Under the pieces are notes generated by a model, which made no database searches, had not been told where the DNA came from, and was given only the letters and a program-made list of their open reading frames with translations. Positions 13,488 to 26,081 of a stretch of DNA of 64,000 nt are shown one piece after another; within the stretch, counting starts at the first letter, position 1; every line of letters begins with the position of its first letter. This DNA is from Physcomitrium patens. Taxonomy: Eukaryota > Streptophyta > Bryopsida > Funariales > Funariaceae. Made by a program: the position numbers and the translations under genes. Location: positions 18,953,879 through 19,017,878 of the forward strand of contig NC_037257.1 in the NCBI RefSeq assembly GCF_000002425.4, given 5' to 3'.

Positions 13488-16451
13488 GCCCCTTGAGAAG
13501 AGTTCTGTTCAGGAAATGTGAAGGGGATCCATGCATTTGTTCGGTGTCTAGATGCATCTACCGAAATGAAAATTCCGTTTTTTCGAGACGATTACATTCC
13601 TGTTTTATGCTCTCGAGGATTTCATTGAAAGAGTGGAAATGCTTCTCTTATCCATGCTGGTGTCAAATGCTAGCTGTGTCTTCAATTTTATTGTCGTTGT
13701 ACTTCCAGCGCTTGTGATTGAACAGTTGCCTGTGGTGTATATTTGTGAATGTATACTAGCCGCTGCTTAGGCATTGCGGCTTCCACATGTAATTCTTAGA
13801 TTAGGTTATTACAGTCAGATCGGGTGATGTAGGGTTTCTAGCTCACAGCGTTCGCCTTCTTTCACCAGATCCTTCCAATTTGAATGTTCCTATGCATTGT
13901 TGTTGTACTCTCGCTCCCTCTTCTCTTTTCGTCAATAGCCCAGCCGGGCAGGATGCTCAACCACTGCATTCAGGATCAGTTGGGGATGCGTGAGGCTCTT
14001 CAAGTTGTAATCTGCAGTGTTGTAAATGTAGTGTTTGGCATGTTTATTTCTACATGTGTAGTAACTTTTCTGAATTGGACCGACAGAGTTATGTCGTCCA
14101 CTTGATTACTTCTGTTCTAAAAGTTGCACGAGATCTTTATTACCTGTCTTCATCCTGATCAAGAATGCTGCAGTACAAAAGGATCGTCTGAGGTGTGGAC
14201 AAGAGAAGCGGGTTTGGGATGAACATCTCTCTTCAAAGTTCAATATTTCCTCTAGATTTGGCATCTCAAACCTCGCATGTGATATGCATTGGGCGAATGG
14301 TTAGTGCATAAATATTACTCTGGTCTTTTGAGGACTATTTTCAATTAACTTATTGTCTTTGTCTGTTGCAATAGTTGATCCCTAAGTTCAACTGTACTCA
14401 TTAGTTTGTAGTGTTGACTATGTTAGGATCCCTGACAAAGTACATATTCAAAATACGTGTACAAAGTGCACTAAAGAATTCAAGCACTATTTGAGCACAG
14501 CGTGGAACCTAAATTCAATTGATAATCAAACGGTTTGCTATCTACAAATCTTGAGGTTTGATGTTGTGTAAATTGAAGGAATTATGAAAGAAGGAAGACA
14601 ATGTTGTGGCGGTAACTCCTTTGCAGATATTGCATGTATTATGGCCCACGCTCCCCGGTATCGTTGTAGACAGATGATTGTGGGTACTGTGAGGCTCACT
14701 GAAGGCAACAAATATCACAATCCTTCCAGGATCCAAATGCCAATCCATTATATAGTAACCTTCACTTAAGTGAAAGTATACTGCCAGTTCCCTTTTCCTG
14801 AGACCTAGATTGGTATCTGTGCAGCAACTTTGTTTCAAAAGATAGAACCTCACAAAGCCGATAAACGTAGAAATAAAAACTCAGGTCAAAATATTTTTGC
14901 GGTCCACAAATAGTTTCCTTTCTTTGCTTTCAGTGTGTCGAGAGTTGTAATTACTACTGTAATTCCATTTTGTGGCCTACAGCCACCACTGTCGATTTTA
15001 AAAGTATCAATGAATAAACCATGATGTTGACAGAATGTACCACGTCGGCTGTAAATGCTAACTCTCACAAGTACTCCCTGAAATTGTGAATCTTGAAAAT
15101 GACCTAAAATCCTAAACCCAGTTTCGAAAAGGACGACCTCACGTGCAGATAGTCCCTAGAGTGGCTGCTGCACAGTTTTTGGACAATTGATATCTTTGCC
15201 GTGTGAAAAGAAAAGCCTTCATCCTGTTGAACGTCTGCCATTCTAGCTCAAGTTTGAACTCTTTGTTGATTAAAAAAATTGGGTATGCATATTTCCAGAA
15301 CCCTTATTAAATCCATCTTCATGACGGCTGCAGGTGATCAGATGACAAAGAATATGTACCACTCGAAGGAACCATGTAACATTTTCGAGGATTGGGAAGT
15401 GCAGAACGAAAAGCGAGACTCCGCAGCATCATTGTCAAGAGGTAAAGTGCGCGTTCAATTGTCACTGTTGGCAATCTTGTCACCAAGGTCGGGCAACAGC
15501 ACAAGCAAGTTCACCATTATATTACTCCTTGTCGCAACTTCTGCCTGTATTTTAGACGCTGATCATCCCATAGAAACCTGTAAATGGTTCAATTTGGCTC
15601 ATTGTTTGTTCTTTTCCTCAGGGCTGCACAAACCGTAACCAGCTACCTGCACCGTAAGCTTTCATTTTCACTTGAAACGAATTCCAATCTCTCAATTGGC
15701 AGATTGTTCGGCTTCAGTCGACACCATTTAACTCCGCTGACTCTGCTGAGACATTCGTAAATCAAATGATTCCCAAGCAAAACACATGTTCTGGATGTTA
15801 CTTCAATCTCTCCATCTCTAATAAAAAGTCCGTCAACTTACCAACAAAAATTGCTGCTCATATTCCAGTTTTCCGGTACTCCTTATCAACGCCCGCCACG
15901 TCTCTAATGACACTTCCGATCCAAGCCCCAAGATCATGTTACCTGCAAAATGTCTGCCCAAGTCGTGCATGGCCAAAGAGTTACACTCTTTTCCACATGC
16001 ACGGAGCCCATGACTTTAAAAAAGTACTACTCTCTCCCTGCTCTCTTTCTCTCGGAGCATACAATTTGAAGTAGATCAGCAGCGTCAACTCGCGGTCACA
16101 ATTCCTCAATCTTCGACTCAAAACTCAAAACGCTGAAGATGTAGGGGCCCACAGGACTCCATCCATGCATCCATCACAAGTTTATCAATTCTCATACAAA
16201 TATCATCTGTGGACATTCCAGTGGGTTTGGCATCGGGACCGTGCTGAAGGTCGTAGGGTTGTCTCTCTTGCTCTCTCTCTCACTCACCCCATTCTCCCTT
16301 TCGTCCAGTCGTCAGGGTTGGTGTTCTCAATACATGCACTCACTGGCCAAATGGAGCACCGCGGTCAAATCCAGGTAGGTCGGAACAGCTCAAGCGCTTG
16401 ATTGTAGGAAATTCAACATTCCAGTGATCCGTTGTTGGAATCAGCTCTGCT
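13488..16451. other. intergenic DNA, no gene seen
   Basis: The first few hundred bases are probably the 3' untranslated region of RPL27a. The rest has only short overlapping frames on both strands, without family motifs or paired splice signals. The 16.1-16.4 kb part, with CTCTCT tracts, is probably the promoter and leader of the HINT4-like gene. Confidence 0.5.
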
Positions 16452-18382
16452 ATGTCGCTGTGGAGATGGATGTTTCCAGAGGGGAAGAAGTCCGAGGAAT
16501 GCCCTTTCTGTGTTTTAGCGTCTGGATCGGTGGAAGGCCGCACGCCCAACGTGTTATACCAGGTTAGCAGTTCTAAACCCTAGATTCCCTCTTTTCCACC
16601 TCCAGCTATCCGTATTAATTCTTGTTGATATTTGCACGAGATTTGTGTAACGAAGGAGAAGAGGTTATTCTGGATGCTGTGTGGACTGAGAATAATCACT
16701 CAAGGGAAGTCGCCGTTGTACTTATGACCGTCCCATGACACCCTCATGCTTCTAAACGTTGTGATTTCCGGTTAGTGCTCAAACGATGCTCAAGCAGTGA
16801 GCATATTTTTACAAGTCGGCAAGGATTGCACTTTTGCAATAATTTGTAGACCAAAATTGGACCCAGGTGGAAGCTCACGATATCCTAGACAGCCTCAGAC
16901 TTATTTCTTTCTACAATCCATCCTCTTATCATTTGCGATATTTACCACGGGTTGTACTCTCTGCCAGGGGTGTATACACAGCTATTTCATATCATTTATT
17001 TATTTAATTTGTAGATGTTGTAGGGTTCGTAGATCAGCAATGTCAATATGCTTCTGAAGAAGAAACTGCTGGTGCAACTGACAGTCATGCCGCAGTGTTG
17101 CCGAGTCTTCCATGTGGAGCTTATACATCTCAGTGATGTTCAGCTGTAAAATACATCTGTTTATAGTCTCGACAAGTGATAATGATGCATGCATATTTGT
17201 TACCTTCTGAAGTTAATGAATAGTCGAATTCACAGCTGCTATGTGCGTTGCAGCGTGTCGATGAGAATTCGCGCACGAAGATTTGTACCACCAGAGTGCT
17301 CGGATGCCGCTTGTAGCATCCTCTATTAGCAGACCATCCGAATGTCATTCACATTGTTGTTTTCCTTTTTACAATGGTGGATGCCATTATCTGCAGGATA
17401 AGCATGTAGTTGTCTTCGTGGATCGGAACCCGTCTGCCTATAGGTGCGTGACTGCATCGGTAAGACCCTTGTTTTTTTTAAGTTCTGTTTGTGACAACGC
17501 TTTTTCGGTGATGTGATAAATGGATTCAAGGTTCTTTCTGATCATTATACAGTTTTCGGACCTATGAATTCTTCCTCTTTGCATCTACCTATTTTGAAAT
17601 ACTCGAGGAGTCTTAAGAGTTTGTTGCAGTTTGTCTGAAGCCTATTCTACTGGTCGGTGCCGCAGGCATTACTTGGTGATACCAAATAAGCACATCAAGT
17701 CTGTCCAAGATCTTCGACCTGTTGAAGCAGATCATGCGTTGGGTGAGTATATTGACCTCAAAGTCAGAAGAAATCCTTAACCTACTTCTTTTTACTTGAA
17801 CCGTGGTGGCGGAGAATGTTTACTTTGGAAGATCCTATGCGAAGTATATCACATATCTGAGCTATTTGGTTCTCTGCAGTCTCCCGTATGTTCAAGCTAG
17901 GGAAGTCAACATTACAACGTGATGCGCCGAACGCATCCAAATACAGGTTCCAACCGTCTCATCTTGATTATAATTCCTAGGATTGATTATTAAACGCTAC
18001 TCTAGAACAAGTTCTTATTCCAAATTATCACTTTATTTGCAGGTTTGGCTTCCACAAGTCTCCATTCAATAGTGTCGACCACCTCCACCTTCATTGCATC
18101 GCCCTTCCTTACAATTCTGTGTAAGAACCTCGTCTCCATTAACTGATGCTTGCGTTAGCACGGTTTTACTTGATTGCATTAGCTTGTAGGGAAATCGATT
18201 GTATTTTTCTATGCACTGATTGAGCACTGGTGGATGTTCCCAGATGGAGGCGCTTCAGGTATCTTGGTGTAGGTTGGTTGGGTGCATATGTTAGTGTCGA
18301 GCATGTACTGCTTTACTTGGATCCTAAGAAAGGCATGAAAACAGGGGTTACATCGGGTGACCAACCGAAAGTGCCCATATGA
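16452..18382 (+). CDS. HINT4: HINT4-like histidine-triad (HIT) protein
   Basis: Six exons join in frame: 16452-16562, 17397-17443, 17666-17742, 17880-17946, 18043-18120 and 18244-18382, giving 172 residues. The product is a HIT-domain protein, a nucleotide hydrolase or transferase acting on nucleoside phosphoramidates or adenylates. It is closest to the plant HINT4 type, for which adenylylsulfatase or APS phosphorylase activity is known. Visible features are an N-terminal CPFC pair, the HYLVIPNKHI strand, RFGFH followed by PFNSVDHLHLHCIALPY with the catalytic H-x-H-x-H triad, and a C-terminal WRRFRYLGVGWLGAYV segment. All introns use GT-AG ends, and the phases match at every junction. The first intron is about 0.8 kb. 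The start is the first ATG before CPFC. No targeting peptide is evident, so a cytosolic location is inferred. Confidence 0.88.
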
Positions 18383-19387
18383 TCCGACACCCTTTTGTGA
18401 ATTTCTCTGGAATTTTATCTCGGGCTACCCATTCTTGGATGTCTGCTCTAATTCATCACGAATGATACCAGAAGCATGTGTGTTTGAGGAAGCAAAAACA
18501 ACACAGGGAGTTCGCCAACAACTTTTCCGAATTGGCTAAGCCAGCTATTCAACATGGTAGCATTGAAGTGATGCGGTTCGTGCTTCACTCTAATTCCTCT
18601 AGAATCAACACAGTTTTACAGCCTGAAGTGCGTAGTTTCATTTACAGTGACCAAAGGAAACCTTCTGAAGTGTTTGTTGACAATGCTTCTTTTCATCAAA
18701 TCCGTGGAACGATAACAGAGAAACAACCAGTCAGGATTCCACACTCCAACTGTGGATCCAGTTCTGTAAGTCCTACATGTCTCCTAGACCTCAAAAGACG
18801 ATAATGAGGGATTCACACAGACCGGCGACCGTATTCCATAACATAAGCTCCTCCACCTGGAATGGATTTCACAACTCCACTCTTCAACAACCAAACCAGA
18901 CTCAAAACATGCGCTCTAATAGGGTCCCAATCCTTTGACAAAGACTGGAATTCCTTCTGACTCCAGCCCCTGCCCTGGAAAAATGGTGAAAAAGGCTAGA
19001 ACTACGCCTCAACAAGTGGATTGTGCTTGTGCTTGTGGGTCCATTGCCGTTTCCGATGCATTGGATAAGCGGTGACCCGGTGTCATGCTGGATGAGCTCG
19101 AGAGTGATTCCTTGAGTGCGTGTGGCCCCATGAGCTTTGGTTAGGTGAGAGATGCAAGTCATGTATTGACTGAAAGCACAAAGCCTCTGGGTCTTTTAAC
19201 TCCTTTCTTTTTAATCAAAGTTTTCCTGCTAATTCACATAAACAGTGTGATCCACGGGACCCCTGTAGTTTGAGTGCTAAAGGTGGGTCCATTTTCTCTC
19301 ATATTGGTTTGTGGGAAAAGGCTTTCTGAGATTGATAGGGATAAGATGTGAGGGATGATTGATTGATATGTATGTATATGTGTTTGC

Positions 19388-19423
<36 letters not shown>

Positions 19424-20929
19424 TTTAAAAGCATCTTGGGTCTCACAAGCAACTCTTGGATGTCCATCCCAAGAACACTTTGCAAGAGTGTTGACATAAA
19501 CATGACTATTTTGAAATATTACTCATCACCTCATCTGAGAGATTCAATGTCCTTTTTTAGTTAGCTTTCAAGAGCAAATTTTGATTATGTCTATAGTATA
19601 AATAACCACTTTTGGAAACCTACATTGAACATTAGACAGTTTACACAACTTTCAATTAATCTTTTAATTTTTGAAAGTTTCAATTAATTAAACTTTCAAA
19701 AATCACCCGTGAATTCTGATTAATACTATTGTGTTTCACAGATATTTCTTGTGTGAAAAAAAGTAATATTCTTGTTGATTAAATTAAAGAATTTTTTGGT
19801 CAAAGTGAGTTTTAGTATTATAATTATCATTTTCCAACCCTTTGTTGTTTATTCCTCATGTGCAATTCTTCCATTCTTATATTTATTTCTAGATTTATAC
19901 TTACTCTAATTCTCTCATGCATACATACAAGAAAGTTTTGTTTAAATGAGAACATCCTTTTGGTTCCCTTCAATAATTGACCATTGAAGGGAGTTATAAT
20001 GTATATATGGGCTTTGATAAGGATCTATTCTAAAATCCCAAATTGGGCGTCAAAAATATAATAATCTTACACAACTGTCAATATCATGTAAAGACAGTTA
20101 CAATTGTAGGTGTAAGTTATCTATAAAGTAATTTTTTTTTGCATTACACATGTCAACATACTCTTGTACAGGATGTTAACACAACATATCATAAAACATT
20201 GCATTTCATTTAAATTTCATCTGTCCAAAAGACTAAATGTAATCACAACCTTTAAAAACTTTCTTAAGGGAATAACATAGCTAATATAACATCTAAAGAG
20301 TAACACATCCTAACACCACTATGTATATATATATATATATATATAAGCAATTTATTAACTATTCAAAAGAATTTACAAGAACGATTTTAAAGTTGTTTGA
20401 TGAAAGTTGTACAATGTAGTTTTAAGAACATTACTCAATAGAAATACCCTTCAAGATATACTTTTAAAAACACCATGTCAAGCTCTACCATATATGCCTT
20501 ACCAAACTGTAGTTTCATCATTTCCCATAGAAATAACCCTCTTCCATCACACACTTCATCATTATAGGAATAAATTTCTTAATTCTTTCCCAGTTCAAAC
20601 TTCTTTCTCATGCCCAGTCACATATTTCATAACTCTCTCATTCTCTCTCTCTCTCTCTCCATACCTACTTAGCTATCTAGCCATCTATTTATCTATCCAT
20701 GTGTAAAAAAATTTACCACCAATCCAATTCCAAGGCCCAAACCGCAGTCCAAAGCATTGTACTCTTTCGACCTTTTGCAGGACAGCGTCTGTTTTGACTT
20801 ATAACTTCAAATCCTCAAAGTGTATGCATGGGAGTGCGTGTGTGTGGGGGGGGGGGGGAGGGGGTACGTGTGTGGTTTATTTCGTTTTTTTATTGTGTTT
20901 TTATTACTTCGATAAATCGATTTATACTC
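18383..20929. other. intergenic DNA with simple repeats
   Basis: No gene is supported. The first part may be the 3' untranslated region of the HINT4-like gene. Simple repeats include (TA)n at about 19389-19419, (TA)n at about 20323-20345, a (CT)n tract near 20640-20660, and a run of about 15 G at 20847-20862. Confidence 0.5.
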
Positions 20930-21600
20930 CCTTTCAACGACGCTGGTGTGGTGACGGAAGGAGTTCACAGGCAATATCGAACCAGCAGTGGTACCACGGA
21001 AAGGGATGGATCACAGGGCTGCCCTTCTTCGCAGACCCTGGCTACGCTCACGTCATCAGCAATTTTCACGGCGTCGTGGGCAGATTGTGCAGCACGACTT
21101 CGCAGCACTCAGTCAGAGCAACTACGATCCCCCGACCCAACCCAACCCACATTCCTACTCCCACTCCGAAGCGTACCACTCGAGGCCGATCGTTGAGCAG
21201 GCCAGCCCAGCTCTGACTTCACCACCATCCCCGTTTCCACGGCCTCATCAGTCATCTGGTCCGCTGCCGTCTCCTGGGCTGAAGTCCTTGTACCCGTGCA
21301 GACTTGGGGCTCTGAAAACGGGTGAGAGAATCGTGCGCTGTCTGCACTGGGTTGCTCCTGCTGCTGGTGTCCCCATAGCCCATCTCCCTCGAGGGATGGG
21401 CACAAACCTCTTGGGATGTTACAGCTCCATGCTTCGGTGTTTTCTGTCCTTGGAAATGTCGCCTCCGAAAGGGGACCCAAGTGGTGTGTATTTCTAGTAG
21501 AATATCGGGTGCGGGTTTCTTCCATGTTGTTGCCTGTTAGGCTTGCACATGAGGGCGATGGATGTTTGGGGGTCTGGAAACACAGAAGATTTCACCCATG
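20930..21600. other. GC-rich island with overlapping open frames
   Basis: This is a GC-rich patch between AT-rich blocks. Open frames of 120-170 codons overlap in all three plus frames and on the minus strand (for example 20988-21497 plus and 21109-21525 minus). None shows a motif I recognise, and the plus frame is Pro/Ser-rich. It may be an exon or 5' region of an undetected gene, or unmethylated promoter DNA. The coding frame cannot be decided from the sequence alone. Confidence 0.3.
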
Positions 21601-21812
21601 AAATCGGCACAGAAAAGAGCTAAAGACTATTCTTGACCATTGTGTCCATCCATTTCGACATGAAGTTGGAAACTTGAAGTTTTAGTGGCTTCCGGGTCGT
21701 GCAATTCATGTTTTATAGTCACTTGAGATGAAGAATCAAGATGTTACCATGTGTTCTCTATCATAGCATACTTTCCAACATTGCAAACAATCTGTTGGTA
21801 ATGCTAGGGGCT

Positions 21813-22853
21813 AGAGAAGACAATGTGTTAAAAAACGAGTTTCTCTAGCTATAATAAGAATCATGTGGTTGGAATTATGTGCAATACTTAGTAAAGGTTC
21901 TGTTCTCTCCTTAGATCTATCACCTTATTTTATCACCTTATTTTACAATAGATATATGTTTAGGACCTGAAAATCACAAAGTTTTTATTTTATTAGATTT
22001 AAGTGCCTCAGCTTGTTTTATAGACAAAGACTTTATTAAAAAATAAGAAATATTTTTTATCAAAAAAACTAAATTCATACATCTAAAAGTCATAGATAGT
22101 CATTTGACATTTTTTGGAGATGCTACCCAAGAGATTCTTCTTTTAGATGTAGCAATTAAAAATCATAATATCATAGTAATATTTAATATAATAAGATCTC
22201 TTTTTAATCCAATTATTTTAAAATTATTGTGGTTAAAAAAATACAACCCTAAGATAGATTAGATTTTTCATAATTTTAACTTTTTTTTGTAGTTTAATCC
22301 AAAATTCTTATAGTCAAGTAGAAATACATAAGTTTAATACATCCAAATTCTTACTGGTAAATGTAAGAGCTTTCATGCATGCAATAAAAGAAGGATCATC
22401 TTTTAATATATATGCTACATCCATTTCTGATGGTGGAAAGATATCAAGTAATATTCCTAGCTAGTATGAAGATTTCTATGATATTTTTGAAAAGAACATA
22501 GATATTCTTCCAAAGCATCAATCCTATGATTGTTCAATTGATCTTTAAGAAGAAACTCAACTTTCATTTGGGTCAATCTATAGCTTATTGCAAAACAAGT
22601 TGGTTGCACTAAAAGAGTATATTAATGAGAACTTAGCCAAGAACTATATATGCCATTCAAAAATTCCAATAAGAATTCTTATTGTATTTGTGAAGAAAAA
22701 TGATGAATCTATGTAGATAAGCATAGACTATTAAAGGCTTAATAAGATCAGTATTAAAAATGTCAAGATGAAAAAGTATATATTCCATACTATTCAAGTT
22801 GACTTTCTAAGATACATCATTTCTAATGAAGGTCTCATGATAGATCCTAAGAA
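21813..22853 (+). pseudogene. E1 gag end, protease and partial reverse transcriptase
   Basis: The translated remnant follows the retroviral-type protease of E2 and E3 (LVLLDLSASACFIDKDF-like, with the DSGA site decayed) and then the start of reverse transcriptase. In the reverse transcriptase the sequence jumps from the LNKISIKN strand directly to the KKYIFHTIQVDFLRYIISNEGL strand. The palm, including the YxDD motif, is therefore deleted (about 350 bp relative to E3). The remnant ends at 22853, where the E2 LTR begins. Confidence 0.7.
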
Positions 22854-23394
22854 TGTATCACAGATATACATAGGTAATCTAACAAATACCTATATGATTA
22901 GGTAGAAGTAGGTAAATATAGATAAAAGTAAGTTAATTTTATAAAACCTTTTAGAAAAGCTTTTTAAAAGCTTCATAGATACTACTTGACTTTACATATG
23001 TTTGTAGTTGATTGGTAGGTTAGAAACTTGGTCAGCAAGTTAATCATGTATTAATAGCTTGCAAAATAAGATAACTATGTGGCACACATATAGAAAACTT
23101 CCATTGAAAATTAAGATACATGTTTTACAAAATCAACATGTTTTGAGGGTCCTATAGGACATCGTCATATAGCTCCTAGTTAAGAATATATAAGCAAGCA
23201 AGAATGAAGCCTTCTTCACTCTTGTCTATGCCTTTCTAGTCCTTAATCTTATTTTAAGTCTTTTTAGTCTTTTTATTTTTGACAATAGCTATTCTAGTTT
23301 AATATTATATCATATTTGAGTGATTTTTTAGTTCTTTTCAGTGATACAAGAGTGTATTAAGGATTTTCTTTCTTTGAGATTCATGTCCTTGACA
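22854..23394 (+). repeat. E2 5' LTR
   Basis: This 541-bp direct repeat partner of 41094-41623 starts TGTATCACAG and ends CCTTGACA. A TATATAA box lies at 23187-23193, followed by an imperfect palindrome (CAAGAATGAAG at 23199-23209 against CTTCACTCTTG at 23214-23224). A polypyrimidine-rich R/U5 part follows. Confidence 0.82.
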
Positions 23395-25841
23395 ATTTGA
23401 CAAGAGTGTTAACTTATTGTTTCTATCTTGTTTTAGAAGTGAGTGGATTATCCTACTTCTATTATTATTTTTTGAAGGTTGCGGACTATCTATCTTTAAA
23501 TAATTTTTTTTATTTTCTAACATTGATCTTTTCCTTGAAGAGAGTAGATTAGCTCTCTTTGTAAAAAAATTTATTTGGTATTAGAGGTTGTAGATTATCT
23601 TCTTCTAATTTATCTTTTTTGAATTTGTTTGAATTGTCTACGGAAAGAAAGATTATGGATGCTTCTCTAAGCAAAAGTGAGAATAGATTTGCAGCTATTG
23701 TAGATCTTCATGAGCTTATCAATACTCTAAGGATAGAAATCTCATGTATTTTCAATGTGAATCATGGAGATACTATACCTATGCATATGGAAGAAGTTTA
23801 GAGTCTATGGCAAGAAGTTGTGTAGTTGAAGGAAGCAAGTAGATCAACCTTGCAACCAAATCCAAGGAGTTTTGCTTCTATAAGTATGATAGGGACAAGA
23901 ATTAGTACGCCTGAGTAGTTTGATGAAACAAGATCAAAATTTTGAGGATTTTTGCAATAACTTAAGTTCTATCTAAGGTTGCATCCCTTCCAATACCTCA
24001 ATGGATTTACTCAAGTCGGATTCATAGATGCACTTCTATCAAGAAGTGCTTTCTTTTAATTTGTACCTTTAATGGAAAAAAAAATTATAATTCTTTTATA
24101 ATTTGAATTCATTCTTTAAAGTATTTATGGCTTTATACAAAGAAAGTGATTAAAAAAGAATAAAAAAGACCAAGCTCTTATTTTTATGATAAAAATCACA
24201 ATCAGCGACCATATATATTGCTGAATTTCAAAACCTTACTTGCAACATGGACTAGAATGACAAAGCCCTTATCAATCAGTTTTGATATTAGTTGAAGGAT
24301 AATGTCAAAAAATTGTTATTGACAATGCTAAAGGTAGAATATTTAAAACAATTTATTCCTCAAGCCATTACGTGCAACAATTGATTATTTAAAAGATAAT
24401 AATAATAAATTTTTGACTAAAGAGGAACAAATCAAATAATGACAATAGCTGTCAAGTTTTCAGAAACTTTTTTTTAAATACCAAAACCAATGTAAATTGA
24501 TATAGTACGTTTTAAATCCCTCACAAAGCAAGAAAAAACTAGACAATGATAAGAAGACTTATACTTATATTGTGAAGAAGCTAAACACACTTCTCAACAT
24601 TGTCCAAAGAAATAATGCAACTACAAAATGAGAAGCATGGTTGCCAAAGAAGACAATCTATTGGAAAATAAGTTTCTTCAACTACAATAGGGACAAAGCA
24701 GTTGGAATCTTGTATAACTCTTAATAAAGGTCCTATTCCTTCTTTAGATTCTTCACTTTGTTTTATAATAGAAATTTATTTAGGACCAAAAAATCACAAA
24801 GTCTTAGTTTTGTTAGATTTAGGAGCCTTAGCTTGTTTTATAAACAAAGATTTTGTCAAAAAATAAGAAATATTGTTAGTCAAAAAAACTAAACATGTAC
24901 ATGTAGAAGTCATAGATGGTTATTTACTATCTTTTGGAGATGTTACAGATGAGACTATTCCTTTAAATGTAGCAATTAAAGATCATAATAGCATAATAAT
25001 ATTTAATATAATAAGATCATTGTCTAATATAATTATTTTAGGATTATCTTAATTCAAAAAGTATAATCCTCAAATAGATTGGATTTTTTATAATTTTAAT
25101 TTTTTTGATAGTTTAATCCAAAATTTTGTTAGTTAAGTAGAAATACATAAGTCTAGTATATCCAAATCCTTACTAGTAGATACAAGAGCTTTTATGCATA
25201 CCGCAAAAGAATGATTATCTTTTGTTTTATATGCCATGTCTATTTCTATTGATAAAAAGATGTCAAGTGATATTTCTAACTAATATTAAGATTTTTAGGA
25301 TGTTTTTGAAAAAAAAACGTAGATATTCTTATAAAATATCATCTTTATGATTGTTCTATCGATCTTCACAAAGAAGCTCAACTATAATTTGGACCAATCT
25401 ATAGCCTATCACAAAAAAAATTGTTTCTACTCAAGAAATACATTGATGAGAACTTGGCTAAGAATTTCATACATCATTTTAAATCTCCAACTAGAGCTCT
25501 TATCTTATTTGTAAAGAAAAAAGATGGATCTCTGTAGATATGTGTAGACTATCGAGGACTCAACAAGATCAACATCAAGAATAGGTATCCACTATCTTTA
25601 ATTTTAGGATTTTTTGGTCAATTGAATCAAGCAAAGATCTATATAAAAATAGATCTATGAAGAGCATATAATTTGATATGCATTAAATAAAAGAAATGAA
25701 TAGAAAATTATATTTTAAATTACATATGGATATTTTGAATATAATGTCATGCCTTTTGGACTCACAAATATACTAGTTCATTTTGAATATTTAATGAATG
25801 ATATCTTTAGAGAGTTTTTTGATGTTTTTTTTATCTGTTAT
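23395..25841 (+). pseudogene. E2 leader, gag, protease and first half of reverse transcriptase
   Basis: After the LTR comes a leader of about 260 bp carrying two GGTTGYRGA-type stem-loops like those of E3. Gag starts near 23619-23657 and decays through many stops. Its CCHC-like knuckle remnant (LYLYCEEAKHTSQHCPKK) is readable near 24568-24620. The protease remnant (LLDLGALACFINKDF) and linker follow. Reverse transcriptase then runs to the codons just before YxDD, where E3 begins. The frame is destroyed by many stops. Confidence 0.78.
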
Positions 25842-25861
25842 TGTTAGGGACATAGTCCTTA

Positions 25862-26058
25862 GAACCTTCTAGAGACAAGTTTCTAGAACCTTCTAGAAAC
25901 AAGTCTCTGGAACCTTCTAGAAGCTTCTTAGTTGGTAGAAGATGTTAGGGACATAGTCCTTAGAACCTTCTAGAGATAAGTTTCTAGAACCTTTTAGAAG
26001 CAAGTCTCTAGAACCTTCTAGAAGCTTTCTAGTTAGTAGAAGTTGCTTGAGAAGCTTC
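25862..26058. promoter_or_regulatory. array of heat-shock elements in E3 5' LTR
   Basis: Perfect heat-shock elements, meaning alternating GAA and TTC triplets separated by two bases, are present. One four-unit element occupies 25881-25898 (TTC ta GAA cc TTC ta GAA). Another occupies 25910-25927 (GAA cc TTC ta GAA gc TTC). Three-unit forms or one-mismatch four-unit forms lie at 25982-25999 and 26011-26028, and a two-unit site lies at 26051-26058. All sit upstream of the TATA box at 26070. Elements of this design bind trimeric heat-shock factors in all eukaryotes. Heat control of this LTR is an inference. Confidence 0.8.
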
Positions 26059-26069
26059 CTAAATAGGAG

Positions 26070-26077
26070 TATATATT
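26070..26077 (+). promoter_or_regulatory. TATA box of E3 5' LTR
   Basis: The sequence TATATATT lies directly downstream of the heat-shock element array. By the usual 25-30 bp spacing, transcription would start near 26100, inside the palindrome at 26082-26109. The same box occurs in the 3' LTR at 31835-31842. Confidence 0.65.
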
Positions 26078-26081
26078 GGGA

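Noticed and set aside
18478..18804. 108-codon frame behind the HINT4-like gene
   Set aside because: It follows the confident stop at 18382 and shows no recognisable motif; probably 3' untranslated region.
23571..23590. TTTGGTATTAGAGG as a primer-binding site of E2
   Set aside because: It aligns with the second leader stem-loop of E3 and lies about 180 bp behind the LTR, too far for a primer site.
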